Shown piece by piece: positions 1 through 9,383 of a DNA stretch of 64,000 bases. Positions within the stretch are counted from its first letter, which is position 1, and each line of letters starts with the position of its first letter. The notes beneath the pieces were generated by a model, which had not been told where the DNA came from, did not search any database, and saw nothing but the letters and a program-made list of their open reading frames with translations. Source of the DNA: Candidatus Scatomorpha intestinavium (GTDB lineage Bacteria; Bacillota; Clostridia; Oscillospirales; Oscillospiraceae). A program made the translations under genes and the position numbers. The stretch covers positions 1 to 64,000 of the forward strand of contig DVGA01000114.1 in assembly GCA_018712985.1 (NCBI GenBank). The letters are read 5' to 3'.

Positions 1-650
1 GAGCCCACAAGCCCCGCGCGGCCCGAGGCCGCTATGAGTATGTCCGCCTCCCGGCATATGGCGGGCGCGTCCGGGGTCTTGCTGTGGCAGATGGTCACAG
101 TCGCGTCGCGCTCAAGCAGCAGCATTGCCGCTGGCCGTCCCACAACAAGGCTGCGTCCAATGACCGCGACGCGCTTCCCGGCCATGGCGATCCCATAGTA
201 ATCGAGCATTTCAATGCACGCGCGGGCCGTGCACGGCGCAAAGCGCAACTTTTCGCCCGTAAAAACCCCGCAGAGCGACGCGGCGGTGATGCAGTCCACG
301 TCCTTCTCCGCCGCGAGTGCCTCGCAGGAGGCGTGCTCGTCCATCTGCCCCGGCAGCGGGCGCAGCAGCAGGCAGCCGTGTATGCCATCATCTCGGTTTA
401 CGCCGTCTATCGCCGCCATGAGCTCCGCCTGTGCGGCGTCAGCCCTGAGCGCATACTTCCGGACCTCTATCCCCAGCGCCAGGCAGCGCTTCACGGCCCC
501 GCGCTCGTATGACATGTCGTCCGGCCGCTCCCCGACCCTGATTATCGCCAGCGTGGGCGTCACGCCGCGCGCTCTCAGCCTTGCCGCCCTCGCGGCCGTC
601 TCCGCCGAAAGCGCCTCCGCCACCGGCTCGCCGTACAGTATTTTCGCCAT
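1..650 (-). CDS. folD: Bifunctional methylenetetrahydrofolate dehydrogenase/cyclohydrolase FolD, 3' end cut by window edge
   Basis: Reverse-strand translation MAKILYGEPVAEALSAETAARAARLRARGVTPTLAIIRVGERPDD...GIAMAGKRVAVIGRSLVVGRPAAMLLLERDATVTICHSKT; typical FolD motifs. Absent from the ORF track because it runs off the window. Confidence 0.93.
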   Translation of the reverse strand, partial: MAKILYGEPVAEALSAETAARAARLRARGVTPTLAIIRVGERPDDMSYERGAVKRCLALGIEVRKYALRADAAQAELMAAIDGVNRDDGIHGCLLLRPLPGQMDEHASCEALAAEKDVDCITAASLCGVFTGEKLRFAPCTARACIEMLDYYGIAMAGKRVAVIGRSLVVGRPAAMLLLERDATVTICHSKTPDAPAICREADILIAASGRAGLVG

Positions 651-721
651 ATTTCCCTCCAAAAAGGTCAGGCACGCCCCGCCGCGTGCCTGGCCGGTTT
701 GATTTTTTTGCGTTCCGCCGC

Positions 722-1456
722 TCAGCCGTACGGGCAGACGGCAATGCAGCGCGCCGTAAAGCCGGTTATACCATTTCCCCGCGGGAAACCGCAAAATATA
801 ATGCTCCCCACCGGCGGCACCTTGTCAAGATTCTTCATCAGCTCAATCTGATAGCGGTTTTGCTCAAGGATATAATACTCGCAGACAAGCCCCTCTTTTG
901 CGGAGCGCACTGCAACGTCCGTGTCGCTCGTCTCATGGCCGATCGCAGCAACGTCACGTTCTTCAACAAGGAACCTCAGGGCCTCCATGCTCCAGCCGGG
1001 ATAATGCTTTTGTCCGGCCTCATCCATATTATCCATGTCGGACCTTTTGCTCCAGTCAGTCCTTGCCGCCACAAAGCATTTCTCCGGGATTTTGCCATAG
1101 CGCGCCTCAAAATCACGTATATCATCTACGGTTACGGCATAGTCGCAATCCTGAGCGGCTTTCTGGCTTATGTCCAACACGCAGAGCGGCAGGATAAGCT
1201 CTTCCGCGTTCAGCTCGTTTAACATGCGCGCTCCACGAACGAAATGCCCGGGCGCGTCGACATGCGTGCCGTACTGGGTCACGACTTCGACCTTGTGGAC
1301 AAGCGAGCCTTCGGGATAGTCGGACAGCACCTCGGAACGAAGGGACGGAAACCCCGGCCAGCGCACCGTATTGGCCGAGAGCTCATGCGAAAGCTCAACA
1401 AATCTGCATCTGTCCTTCAGCTCACCGAGGACCTGCCACAGCCCAAATTCAGCCAT
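722..1456 (-). CDS. Cyclase family protein (kynurenine formamidase-like)
   Basis: ELSHELSANTVRWPG...THVDAPGHFV motif; start placed at MAEFGL with upstream AGGAG. Confidence 0.8.
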   Translation of the reverse strand: MAEFGLWQVLGELKDRCRFVELSHELSANTVRWPGFPSLRSEVLSDYPEGSLVHKVEVVTQYGTHVDAPGHFVRGARMLNELNAEELILPLCVLDISQKAAQDCDYAVTVDDIRDFEARYGKIPEKCFVAARTDWSKRSDMDNMDEAGQKHYPGWSMEALRFLVEERDVAAIGHETSDTDVAVRSAKEGLVCEYYILEQNRYQIELMKNLDKVPPVGSIIFCGFPRGNGITGFTARCIAVCPYG

Positions 1457-1488
1457 CTGTTTCTCCTGTCTGCCCTTTTCAGGCATAT

Positions 1489-2685
1489 TTACAGCTTGCT
1501 CTTAATCAGCGCGCCGAGGCGCTCGATCCCCTTTTCTATCTTCTCGGGCGTGACGTTGCCGAAGCTGACGCGCATGCAGTTGCTTCCCTTGCCATTGCCC
1601 TCAACGAAGAACCCGGCCCCGGCTATGTAGTGCAGCTTGTTGGCGTTGGCCTCCGGCAGGAGCGCCCCTGTATCTATGCCGCCCGGCAGCTCTACCCAGG
1701 TGAACAGCCCTCCGTCGGGATACACCCACTTCGTGCCCTCGGGCATGTACTTCGCAAGGCAGTCCATCATGACGTCGCGCCTCTCGCGGTGTATATCGCA
1801 CACCTTTTTCAGGTGCTCCGGGAAGAGCCCGCGGTTGAAATACTCGGCGCAGACCACCTGCACAAGGTTGGACGTGTGCGAGTTGGTCGCGGTCTTTGCG
1901 TCGAACAGCCTTGCTATCATGTCACGCCCGGCGTAGCAGAAGCCGAGGCGAGAGCCGGGCGAGAATATCTTCGAAAAGCTGTTGGCATAGACCGTGTTAC
2001 CAGTTTTGTCGTAGTACTTTATCGGCCTGAGCGCCTTGCCGCTGTAACGCAGCTCCTGATATGGGTCGTCCTCGAGTATTATGACGTCGTACTCACTGCC
2101 CTGCTCCGCCAGCCGCCTGCGCCTGTCCTCGGGCAGGGTCTTTCCTGTGGGATTCTGGAACGTGGGTATAACATATACGAATTTGGGGTGTAGTTCCTTT
2201 ATTTTCCGCTCCACGTCCTCGACGACCATGCCCTTGTCGTCGCACTCAACCGCGACGCACTTCGCCTGGAACATCTCGAAGATCTCCACGCAGTGCACAA
2301 ACGTCGGGGATTCAACGAGTATGACATCCCCCGGATCGATATAGAGCTGGCACATCAGGTTCATCGTCTCGAGCCCGCCGTTGACTATGATTATCTCGTC
2401 GCTGGAGGCGTCTATCCCCTTCGGCTTGAGCAGCGTATCCGCCACCGCCTGCCGTAGGTCCGGCACGCCGAGCACGGAGCCGTACTGCAGGGCTTCAACG
2501 CCGCGCCTTTCGCGCGTAAGCACCTCGCTGCATATCTCCCTCACTTCCTCAACCGGCAGTCCCTCGCTGGCGGGCGCGCCGCCGCCGAAGGATATCATGT
2601 CCGGCGAGCCCATCGCGCTGAAAAGCGCGCGGATTATGGAGGCGGTCCCCTCCATATCGTACATTCTCTGCGCCAATTTCGGCAT
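1489..2685 (-). CDS. PLP-dependent aminotransferase, class I/II (2-aminoadipate/MocR-type fold)
   Basis: ISFGGGAPASEGLP, PTFQNPTGKTLPEDRR, NSFSKIFSPGSRLGF, RVSFGNVTPEKIEKGI. Confidence 0.88.
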   Translation of the reverse strand: MPKLAQRMYDMEGTASIIRALFSAMGSPDMISFGGGAPASEGLPVEEVREICSEVLTRERRGVEALQYGSVLGVPDLRQAVADTLLKPKGIDASSDEIIIVNGGLETMNLMCQLYIDPGDVILVESPTFVHCVEIFEMFQAKCVAVECDDKGMVVEDVERKIKELHPKFVYVIPTFQNPTGKTLPEDRRRRLAEQGSEYDVIILEDDPYQELRYSGKALRPIKYYDKTGNTVYANSFSKIFSPGSRLGFCYAGRDMIARLFDAKTATNSHTSNLVQVVCAEYFNRGLFPEHLKKVCDIHRERRDVMMDCLAKYMPEGTKWVYPDGGLFTWVELPGGIDTGALLPEANANKLHYIAGAGFFVEGNGKGSNCMRVSFGNVTPEKIEKGIERLGALIKSKL

Positions 2686-2714
2686 TTGCGTACCTCCTTT
2701 TCCTGACGGTTATC

Positions 2715-3581
2715 TCAGTCACCGAAGAGCGGCGCCATCTCGTCGAACAGCTTCTCAAAGTCCGCCGCGTCCCCGGAAATCTTATACTTGTGCTCCGGTG
2801 CGGGGAATTCTCCGCCCTTCACCTCGCGTATGTAGTCGGACATCCCCTGCGTGGCCAGCCCCGCTATGTCGGCGTACTTCTTCGCAAACTTCGGCGTGAA
2901 GCTCTTGTACATGCCCAGCGCGTCCGCTGCGAGGAGCACCTGGCCGTCGCAGTCGGCCCCGGCCCCGATGCCGTACACCGGGATGGGCAGCATCCTGTGG
3001 ATATAGGCACAGACCTCCTCCGGCACGCCCTCGAGCAGGAGCACCCTTGCGCCCGCCTTATACACCGCTATCGCGTCCTCAATTATGGCTCTGGCGCTGC
3101 CCGTCGTGCGTCCCTGGGCCTTGAAGCCGCCCATGGAGGCTGAGCTCTGAGGCGTCAGCCCGATGTGCCCGAAAACGACCATGCCGGCGTTCACTATGGC
3201 GCGGATCTTGTCCGCCACGGCCACGCCGCCTTCGAGCTTTACGGCGTCCACGTCCGCCTCCTTATAGAAGCGCACAGCGTTGCGGACCGCGTCCTCACAG
3301 CTCGCGTGGTAAGAGCCGAAGGGCAGGTCACCGATGAGATAGGTGTTTGGCGCGCCGCGGCGCACCGCCTGGCAGTGGGCAATGCTCACATCCATCGTCA
3401 CCGGCACGGTTCCGGGAAAACCATAGACTATCATGCCCACGGAGTCGCCGCAGAGGATCATGTCCATCCCAGCATCCTCGGCGTAAGAGGCAAAACAGGC
3501 GTCATAGAGCACTATCCACGCGGCCTTTTCCCCGTTCTCCTTCATTTTATAGAGGTCGAGTATGGATTTCTTCTTGGCCAT
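2715..3581 (-). CDS. panB: 3-methyl-2-oxobutanoate hydroxymethyltransferase (PanB family)
   Basis: MILCGDSVGM, DLPFGSY, VKLEGG, GHIGLTPQS, IPVYGIGAGADCDGQVL motifs align with PanB. Confidence 0.88.
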   Translation of the reverse strand: MAKKKSILDLYKMKENGEKAAWIVLYDACFASYAEDAGMDMILCGDSVGMIVYGFPGTVPVTMDVSIAHCQAVRRGAPNTYLIGDLPFGSYHASCEDAVRNAVRFYKEADVDAVKLEGGVAVADKIRAIVNAGMVVFGHIGLTPQSSASMGGFKAQGRTTGSARAIIEDAIAVYKAGARVLLLEGVPEEVCAYIHRMLPIPVYGIGAGADCDGQVLLAADALGMYKSFTPKFAKKYADIAGLATQGMSDYIREVKGGEFPAPEHKYKISGDAADFEKLFDEMAPLFGD

Positions 3582-3756
3582 AGCTGAGCTCCTTTCACAT
3601 TAAATGGATAAATACATTGTAGCATACCGCCCGGCCATACTCAACTGCAAACAGCACTTTTGTACGCGGCATTCGTCATATCTACACCGCGTGGTGCTCA
3701 TACCTCCTGCCAGCCGCGGTGCGCGGACAACCGGCCCAATGCCGCTCAAATGTTCA

Positions 3757-3785
3757 TGGACAAAAACGTCCCGCCGTGATACTAT
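3757..3785 (+). promoter_or_regulatory. Candidate sigma-A promoter for the PEP/pyruvate-binding protein gene
   Basis: TGGACA - 17 nt - TACTAT about 70 nt upstream of the ATG at 3855. Confidence 0.5.
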
Positions 3786-3854
3786 TGTAAAAAAGTGCAC
3801 TCCCGGCGCTGCTGCGGGAGCGGAAATCCTCATACTGCCGAAAGGAGTGGAAGC

Positions 3855-6446
3855 ATGGCTTTCGAGAAAGTGCCGAGCGGCTATCCTGGCCTTGACGAGG
3901 TGCTCGACAACGTGCGCATGGGCGACAACGTAGTGTGGCAGGTCATGGACCTGTCCGAGTTCCGCCTGTTTGCCAACCCCTTTGCCCGCCGCGCCATAGA
4001 GGATGGGCGTCACGTCCTTTATTTCCGCTTTGCGCGGCACGAGCCTATACTCGAGCCCTGCGAGGGGCTGGACATCATCGCTCTGAACCCTGACGAGGGC
4101 TTCGAGCCCTTCACGGTCGCAATATACAACGCCATAACCATCGCCGGCGAGGGCGTGTTTTACATCTTCGACTGCCTCTCCGAGCTGCAGTCCGCCTGGT
4201 ACACCGACCAAATGATGGGCAACTTTTTCCGCGTCACCTGCCCGTACCTGCACGAGCTGGACACCGTTGCCTACTTCCCGCTGCTCCGCGGACGCCACTC
4301 ATACGACGCACTCGCCCGAATAAGGGATACGACGCAGGTGCTGATCGACGTCTATACCAGCGACGAAGCCGTTTATATCCACACGCTCAAGGCAGTTGAC
4401 AGGGATGCGAACAACATTTTTCTCCCGCATGTGAGCCGTGACGGCGGTCCCTTCAGGCCGCTCGACGGCGGCGTGGCCGTCAGCCGCTACTACCGCCTGC
4501 TGGACGATCTGTCCTCTCACACTCAGGACCAGAATCTCGACAGTCACGACCGCTTTTTCGCCGCCGCCAAGCTCGAATTCGGCAGCGGCCACCTCAGCGA
4601 CGAGACGGCGGACATGGTGCTCGAGAGCATGATGTCCAAAGACCCCAAGGTAAAGAGCCTGATACACCAGCTCTTTGACCCCAAAGACTTTTTCGCCCTT
4701 CGCGACCGGATGATAGGCAGCGGCTGCATCGGCGGCAAGGCCTGCGGCATGCTGCTCGCCAGGAAGATCGCCGACATCTGCCTCCCCGAGTTCCGCGACC
4801 ACACCGAGCCTCACGACTCATTTTATATCGGCTCGGACGTGTTCTACACCTATATCGTATACAACAACTGCTGGAAAACGCGCATCGAGCAGCGCACCGA
4901 CGGCGGCTACTTCTCCCGCGCGGAGGCCCTGCGCGACGCCCTGCTCGCCGGCAGCTTCCCGGAAAACATACGCGAACGCTTCCGCTCCATGCTGTCGTAC
5001 TACGGCCAGAGCCCAATAATCGTCCGCTCCTCCAGCTTTCTCGAGGATGGCTTCGGCAATGCCTTTGCCGGCAAGTACGAGTCCGTTTTCTGCGTCAACT
5101 CCGGCCCGCTCGAGCGCAGGCTCGAGGAGTTTGAAAACGCGGTCCGCAAGGTCTATGCGAGCACGATGGACATCTCGGCGCTTGAATACCGCCGCCAGCG
5201 CGGGCTTGAGAAGGTGGACGAGCAGATGAGCATCCTCGTCCAGCGCGTCTCCGGCTCATGGGCCGGGCCGTATTATCTGCCCGGCGTCGCCGGCGTGGGC
5301 TTCAGCCGCTGCCTCTACCGCACCAGCGCGGACACGGATCCCGAAGCCGGCATGCTGCGTCTTGTCGTCGGCATGGGCACAAAGGCTGTCGACAGGACGG
5401 AGGACGACTATCCGCGCATAGTGAACCTCGACCGCCCCGCCGCGAGCACGCTCACCACCCTCGCGGACCGCCACCGCTTCTCGCAGCACAACATCGACGT
5501 CATCGACCGCGAGCGCCGCGCCTTCCGCAGCGTCACGGTGGACGAGCTCGCCCCCTGCCTCCCCGCCTGGTTCCGCTCGCTGATGCTCGAGCGCGACTAC
5601 GAGGCCGAAGCGGCGCTTCGAGAGCACGGCATAAAGGACCCGGTCTGGTTCGTAAGCTGCCAGCGCCTGCTCGAGGACACCAAGTTCCCGAAAGTCATGC
5701 GCGCACTGCTAAAAACGCTTGAAAACGTCTATGGTACTCCCGTCGACATCGAGTTCGCCGTGAATACGGACGAACAGGGCGATTTCGTCATAAACATCCT
5801 CCAGTGCCGCCCGCTCTATATGGGCCTCGGCGCCGGGAAAGTAGAGCCGCCGTCCCTGCCCGCGGAAATCCTGTTTTTCGACCTCACCGGCTCCTCGATG
5901 GGCCCCTCCACGTCCACGCCGATAGACGCCGTGGTGCTCATCGACCCGCGCGGCTACTGCGAGCTGCCGTATGCCAAAAAGCCGCAGACCGCCGCCGCCG
6001 TCGGCCAGATAAACCGCTACTACAAAAGCAGCGGCAAGCATATCCTCCTGCTCGCCCCCGGGCGCATCGGCACCAGCTCGCCGGAGCTGGGCGTGCCCGT
6101 AAGGTTCGCAGACATCTCCAGCTTCACCGGCATCTGCGAGGTCTCCGACCCCGCGTCAGGCTACATGCCCGAGCTCAGCTACGGCAGCCACATGTTCCAG
6201 GACCTTGTGGAGGCGAATATTTTCTACTGCGCCATATACAACGACCACCGTACGCTCAACTACACCCCGTCGCAGCTCGATTCACTGCCGGACCGCTTTG
6301 CGGACATCTGCCCCAATATGCCGCAATTTAAGGGGCTCATCCGCGTCGTGGAGCCCGCTGGCCTGCATTTCTACCTGGACGCCGTCAACAACCACGCGGT
6401 GTGTGGCTGGCCCGGCGGCAAAAAAACGGCATATACTGCAAAATAG
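3855..6446 (+). CDS. PEP/pyruvate-binding (PPDK N-terminal, ATP-grasp) protein with degenerate KaiC/RecA-like N-terminal domain
   Basis: C-terminal PPDK_N motifs (GSGCIGGKACGMLLA, IIVRSSSFLEDGFGNAFAGKYESVF, VRKVYAS); N-term PSGYPGLDEVLDN resembles KaiC starts. RBS AAAGGAG before ATG 3855. Confidence 0.82.
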   Translation: MAFEKVPSGYPGLDEVLDNVRMGDNVVWQVMDLSEFRLFANPFARRAIEDGRHVLYFRFARHEPILEPCEGLDIIALNPDEGFEPFTVAIYNAITIAGEGVFYIFDCLSELQSAWYTDQMMGNFFRVTCPYLHELDTVAYFPLLRGRHSYDALARIRDTTQVLIDVYTSDEAVYIHTLKAVDRDANNIFLPHVSRDGGPFRPLDGGVAVSRYYRLLDDLSSHTQDQNLDSHDRFFAAAKLEFGSGHLSDETADMVLESMMSKDPKVKSLIHQLFDPKDFFALRDRMIGSGCIGGKACGMLLARKIADICLPEFRDHTEPHDSFYIGSDVFYTYIVYNNCWKTRIEQRTDGGYFSRAEALRDALLAGSFPENIRERFRSMLSYYGQSPIIVRSSSFLEDGFGNAFAGKYESVFCVNSGPLERRLEEFENAVRKVYASTMDISALEYRRQRGLEKVDEQMSILVQRVSGSWAGPYYLPGVAGVGFSRCLYRTSADTDPEAGMLRLVVGMGTKAVDRTEDDYPRIVNLDRPAASTLTTLADRHRFSQHNIDVIDRERRAFRSVTVDELAPCLPAWFRSLMLERDYEAEAALREHGIKDPVWFVSCQRLLEDTKFPKVMRALLKTLENVYGTPVDIEFAVNTDEQGDFVINILQCRPLYMGLGAGKVEPPSLPAEILFFDLTGSSMGPSTSTPIDAVVLIDPRGYCELPYAKKPQTAAAVGQINRYYKSSGKHILLLAPGRIGTSSPELGVPVRFADISSFTGICEVSDPASGYMPELSYGSHMFQDLVEANIFYCAIYNDHRTLNYTPSQLDSLPDRFADICPNMPQFKGLIRVVEPAGLHFYLDAVNNHAVCGWPGGKKTAYTAK

Positions 6447-6449
6447 CTC

Positions 6450-6478
6450 TTGAAATATCCGCCATCTTGTGGTATAGT
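6450..6478 (+). promoter_or_regulatory. Sigma-A promoter for secG
   Basis: TTGAAA - 17 nt - TATAGT, starting just after the upstream stop codon. Confidence 0.75.
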
Positions 6479-6520
6479 ACCATCTGCTATTGCTGAATAA
6501 CGCCGAAAGGAACGATATAA

Positions 6521-6748
6521 GTGCAACTCTTCCTCACTATCCTGCAGCTCATCTCCGCTGTCGCCGTCACCGCCATAGTCCTCATGCAGTCCGGCAAGCG
6601 TTCCGGCCTCTCCGGCGCCATAGCCGGCGGAGCGGACACCTTCCTCTCCAAGGGCAAGGCCAAAACGCTCGACGCACAACTGGCCAAGGCCACCAAGTGG
6701 GTCGGTCTCGCCTTCGTCGTGCTCACTCTGGCGCTGCATTTTGTCTGA
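6521..6748 (+). CDS. secG: Preprotein translocase subunit SecG
   Basis: 75 aa with two TM segments; LQLISAVAVTAIVLMQSGKRSGLSGAIAGGADTFLSKGKAKTLDAQLAKAT; GTG start. Confidence 0.9.
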   Translation: MQLFLTILQLISAVAVTAIVLMQSGKRSGLSGAIAGGADTFLSKGKAKTLDAQLAKATKWVGLAFVVLTLALHFV

Positions 6749-6755
6749 TAACTCG

Positions 6756-6785
6756 AAAAGGGCCCTTAAAAGGGCCCTTTTTCCT
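6756..6785 (+). terminator. Rho-independent terminator after secG
   Basis: aaaagggcccttaaaagggccctttttcc. Confidence 0.8.
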
Positions 6786-6798
6786 TTTATAAGCAGCG

Positions 6799-6830
6799 AA
6801 TCCGCCCCGGCCGTTTGACCGGGGCGGATT
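6799..6830. terminator. Hairpin between the convergent secG and histidine kinase genes
   Basis: aatccgccccgg-ccgtttga-ccggggcggatt, 12-bp perfect stem followed by TTTTCATTT on +. Confidence 0.7.
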
Positions 6831-6831
6831 T

Positions 6832-8532
6832 TCATTTCGCCAGCGGCAGGCTGATTTCAGCCTTGAAGAGGTCTCCGTCCGTGCTGACGGTAAAGCTGCC
6901 ATGCTGCAGCTCCGTCAGGCTTTTCGCTATGCTCAGCCCGAGCCCGGAACCCTCCGTGGAGCGCGATGTGTCGCCGCGCACGAAGCGTTCCATGAGCTCA
7001 TCCGCGCTTATATTCAGCGCCGCGCGGGAGATGTTTTTCACAGCTATCACGGCGTTGTCCCCCGCGGTGCTCACGTCCACATACACCCTCGTCTCCGGCA
7101 TCGCGTATTTTACAACGTTGCTGAACAGGTTGTCGATGACCCTCCAGAGCAGCCGGCCGTCCGCGCGCACCATCGGCGCGGTGTCCGGCGCGTTTACGAT
7201 GACGGAGAGCTTCCCCGCCTCCATCCTCTGGCCGTACTCCGCCAGCGACTGGTTGATTATCTCTATCGTGCTCGTCGGCGCGAGCGTCACGCTGATGTTG
7301 CCTGTCGAGGCCTTGGACGCCTCCACAAGGTCCTCCGTGAGTTTTTTCAGCCTCTTTGACTGCCGCTCGAGCACCTCAAGGTACTCCCTGCCCTCCTCGT
7401 CGGAGTGAGGCCGCTCAAGCAGGTCGACGTAGTTGATTATGGAGGTCAGCGGCGTCTTTATGTCGTGCGACACGTTCGTTATCAGCTCCGTCTTGAGCCG
7501 CTCGGACTTCATCCGCTGCTCCACGGCCGCGGCCATGCCGTCGCCTATGGAATTCAAATTCTCCGCGTGGTGTTTGAACTCCCAGTACATATGCTTGGTG
7601 TCTATTTTGTACTCAAACTCTCCCGCCGCGAGCTTTTCCCCCGCCGCCTTCAGGCTCCTCATCTGCCAGGCCCCGAAGCACGCCAGCAGGAAAATCAGCG
7701 CCAGCAGTACCAGCCAGCAGAAGAGCGCGAAGCCGCTGTAGCGTATGCTTATGGCCAGGCAAAAGTTTGTGACGAGCACTACCAGGACGATCAGCGCCGT
7801 GCGCCAGACTATGGGTATCTTCGTCGTCATGTACCACACGCCGCGGCAAAAGGCCTTTATCTTATCCCAGCACCAGCGCAGGACGTGCAGACACAGCCGC
7901 AGGGCCATGTATATGACCGTGTTCCGCCACCATATGCCGCCGCCTGCTTTTACCCGCGTTGCGAAGGAGAGGAACGGCGCCAGCGCCACGATCCCCGCCA
8001 GATAGAACACCAGCATGGCGAACGCAAGGAATGTCAGCCCCTCCGGGCTGAAGGCGAAGAAGAACTCCATGCTCTCTGTCATGTCCACGAAAAGCAGCAG
8101 CCAGACAAACGCCAGCGCGAAACAGCCCGCAGCGTACAGATCCAGCGGGATTTTATCCAGCAGATTCAGCCTGACGCCCTCTTGCCCCCTCCTGCGGCCC
8201 GCCGCCATGAAGAGGAACACAAGGCAGGCTATGGAACCCGCCGCTCCCACGAGCACCGCGGCCAGCCACCAGCCGGACAGGTTGTAGATAAGCCGCATAA
8301 GGTCCCCGGCAAATTCCCGCTGCTGCGCGTTCAGGACGTCGTAACCGTACATGTATTCGAGCGAACGGGCAAATTCGTCCGCGCTGGAGTACACAGAGAG
8401 CTCGCTGTACTGCATGAGCGCCTCAAACACCCCGGCGGCAAGCACCGCCAGAAATATGCACAAAAGTACAAATGCGAGCATCTTTGCCCACAGCGAATGC
8501 GTGAGCTTCGCCTTTCCTTTATTTTCCATCAC
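6832..8532 (-). CDS. Multi-TM sensor histidine kinase
   Basis: LITNVSHDIKTPLTSIINYVDLL H-box, DNLFSNVVKYA N-box, GSGLGLSIAKSLTELQHG; several hydrophobic N-terminal segments. Confidence 0.92.
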   Translation of the reverse strand: MMENKGKAKLTHSLWAKMLAFVLLCIFLAVLAAGVFEALMQYSELSVYSSADEFARSLEYMYGYDVLNAQQREFAGDLMRLIYNLSGWWLAAVLVGAAGSIACLVFLFMAAGRRRGQEGVRLNLLDKIPLDLYAAGCFALAFVWLLLFVDMTESMEFFFAFSPEGLTFLAFAMLVFYLAGIVALAPFLSFATRVKAGGGIWWRNTVIYMALRLCLHVLRWCWDKIKAFCRGVWYMTTKIPIVWRTALIVLVVLVTNFCLAISIRYSGFALFCWLVLLALIFLLACFGAWQMRSLKAAGEKLAAGEFEYKIDTKHMYWEFKHHAENLNSIGDGMAAAVEQRMKSERLKTELITNVSHDIKTPLTSIINYVDLLERPHSDEEGREYLEVLERQSKRLKKLTEDLVEASKASTGNISVTLAPTSTIEIINQSLAEYGQRMEAGKLSVIVNAPDTAPMVRADGRLLWRVIDNLFSNVVKYAMPETRVYVDVSTAGDNAVIAVKNISRAALNISADELMERFVRGDTSRSTEGSGLGLSIAKSLTELQHGSFTVSTDGDLFKAEISLPLAK

Positions 8533-9230
8533 TTTCGGTCCTCCATCTTATAGCCCTGCCCCCAGACGACCTTGATATATCTCGGGTCGCTGGGATTGAT
8601 TTCGATTTTTTCGCGCAGATGCCGTATGTGCACGGCCACCGCCCCCTCGGAGCCGTAGGCGTTTTCGTTCCACACCATCTCATATATCTGCGTGGAGGAA
8701 AACACGCGGTTCGGGTTGCGCATGAGCAGCAGGAGTATGCTGTACTCGATCGGCGTCAGGTTCACCCTCTCGCCGTCCACCGTCACCGCCTTTTCGGCGT
8801 CGTTCAGCTCGATGCCGCCTATGGTGATCACGTCCGGCCTCCGTTCCGCCTTCTGCTGCCCGCCGAGGCGCATATACCGTCTGAGCTGGCTCCGCACGCG
8901 CGCCTGCACCTCCACCGGGTCGAACGGCTTTGTGATATAGTCGTCCGCGCCGATGTTCAGCCCGAGCACCTTGTCGGAGCTCTCGCTCTTGGCCGTCAGC
9001 AGTATAACGGGGATGTTATACTCCTCGCGCAGCTTCGCCGTGGCGGTTATGCCGTCCATCTCCGGCATCATGATGTCCATGAGCACAAGGTCTATCTCGT
9101 TCTCACGCACGCACTTTAGCGCTTGTGCGCCGGTGTACGCCGTGAAGATTTTGTAGTCCTCGCTGGAGAGGTAGATTTTCAGCGCCGCGACTATGTCGAG
9201 CTCGTCGTCACAGATAAGTATGTTTGCCAT
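8529..9230 (-). CDS. OmpR-family response regulator, partner of the histidine kinase at 6832-8532
   Basis: ILICDDELDIVAALK receiver; IMMPEMDG; GADDYITKPF; winged-helix C-terminus; 4-nt overlap with kinase. Confidence 0.93.
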   Translation of the reverse strand: MANILICDDELDIVAALKIYLSSEDYKIFTAYTGAQALKCVRENEIDLVLMDIMMPEMDGITATAKLREEYNIPVILLTAKSESSDKVLGLNIGADDYITKPFDPVEVQARVRSQLRRYMRLGGQQKAERRPDVITIGGIELNDAEKAVTVDGERVNLTPIEYSILLLLMRNPNRVFSSTQIYEMVWNENAYGSEGAVAVHIRHLREKIEINPSDPRYIKVVWGQGYKMEDRK

Positions 9231-9286
9231 GCCCTCACCTCATGCTCATTGTACTCCCGGGCCAATTTAAGATAAAAGTGGCCAAA

Positions 9287-9304
9287 TCATTAAGGATTCA
9301 TTAA
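9287..9304. promoter_or_regulatory. Candidate OmpR/VanR-type operator (direct repeat)
   Basis: TCATTAA repeated at 9287-9293 and 9298-9304, 11-bp start-to-start, between two divergent response regulator genes. Confidence 0.45.
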
Positions 9305-9383
9305 CATTATATCATGCCCCGCTCCGCTTGCAAGCCGTGCGCCGATGTGATAAGCTATAGCCACACTGTACAGGAGGCAGATT

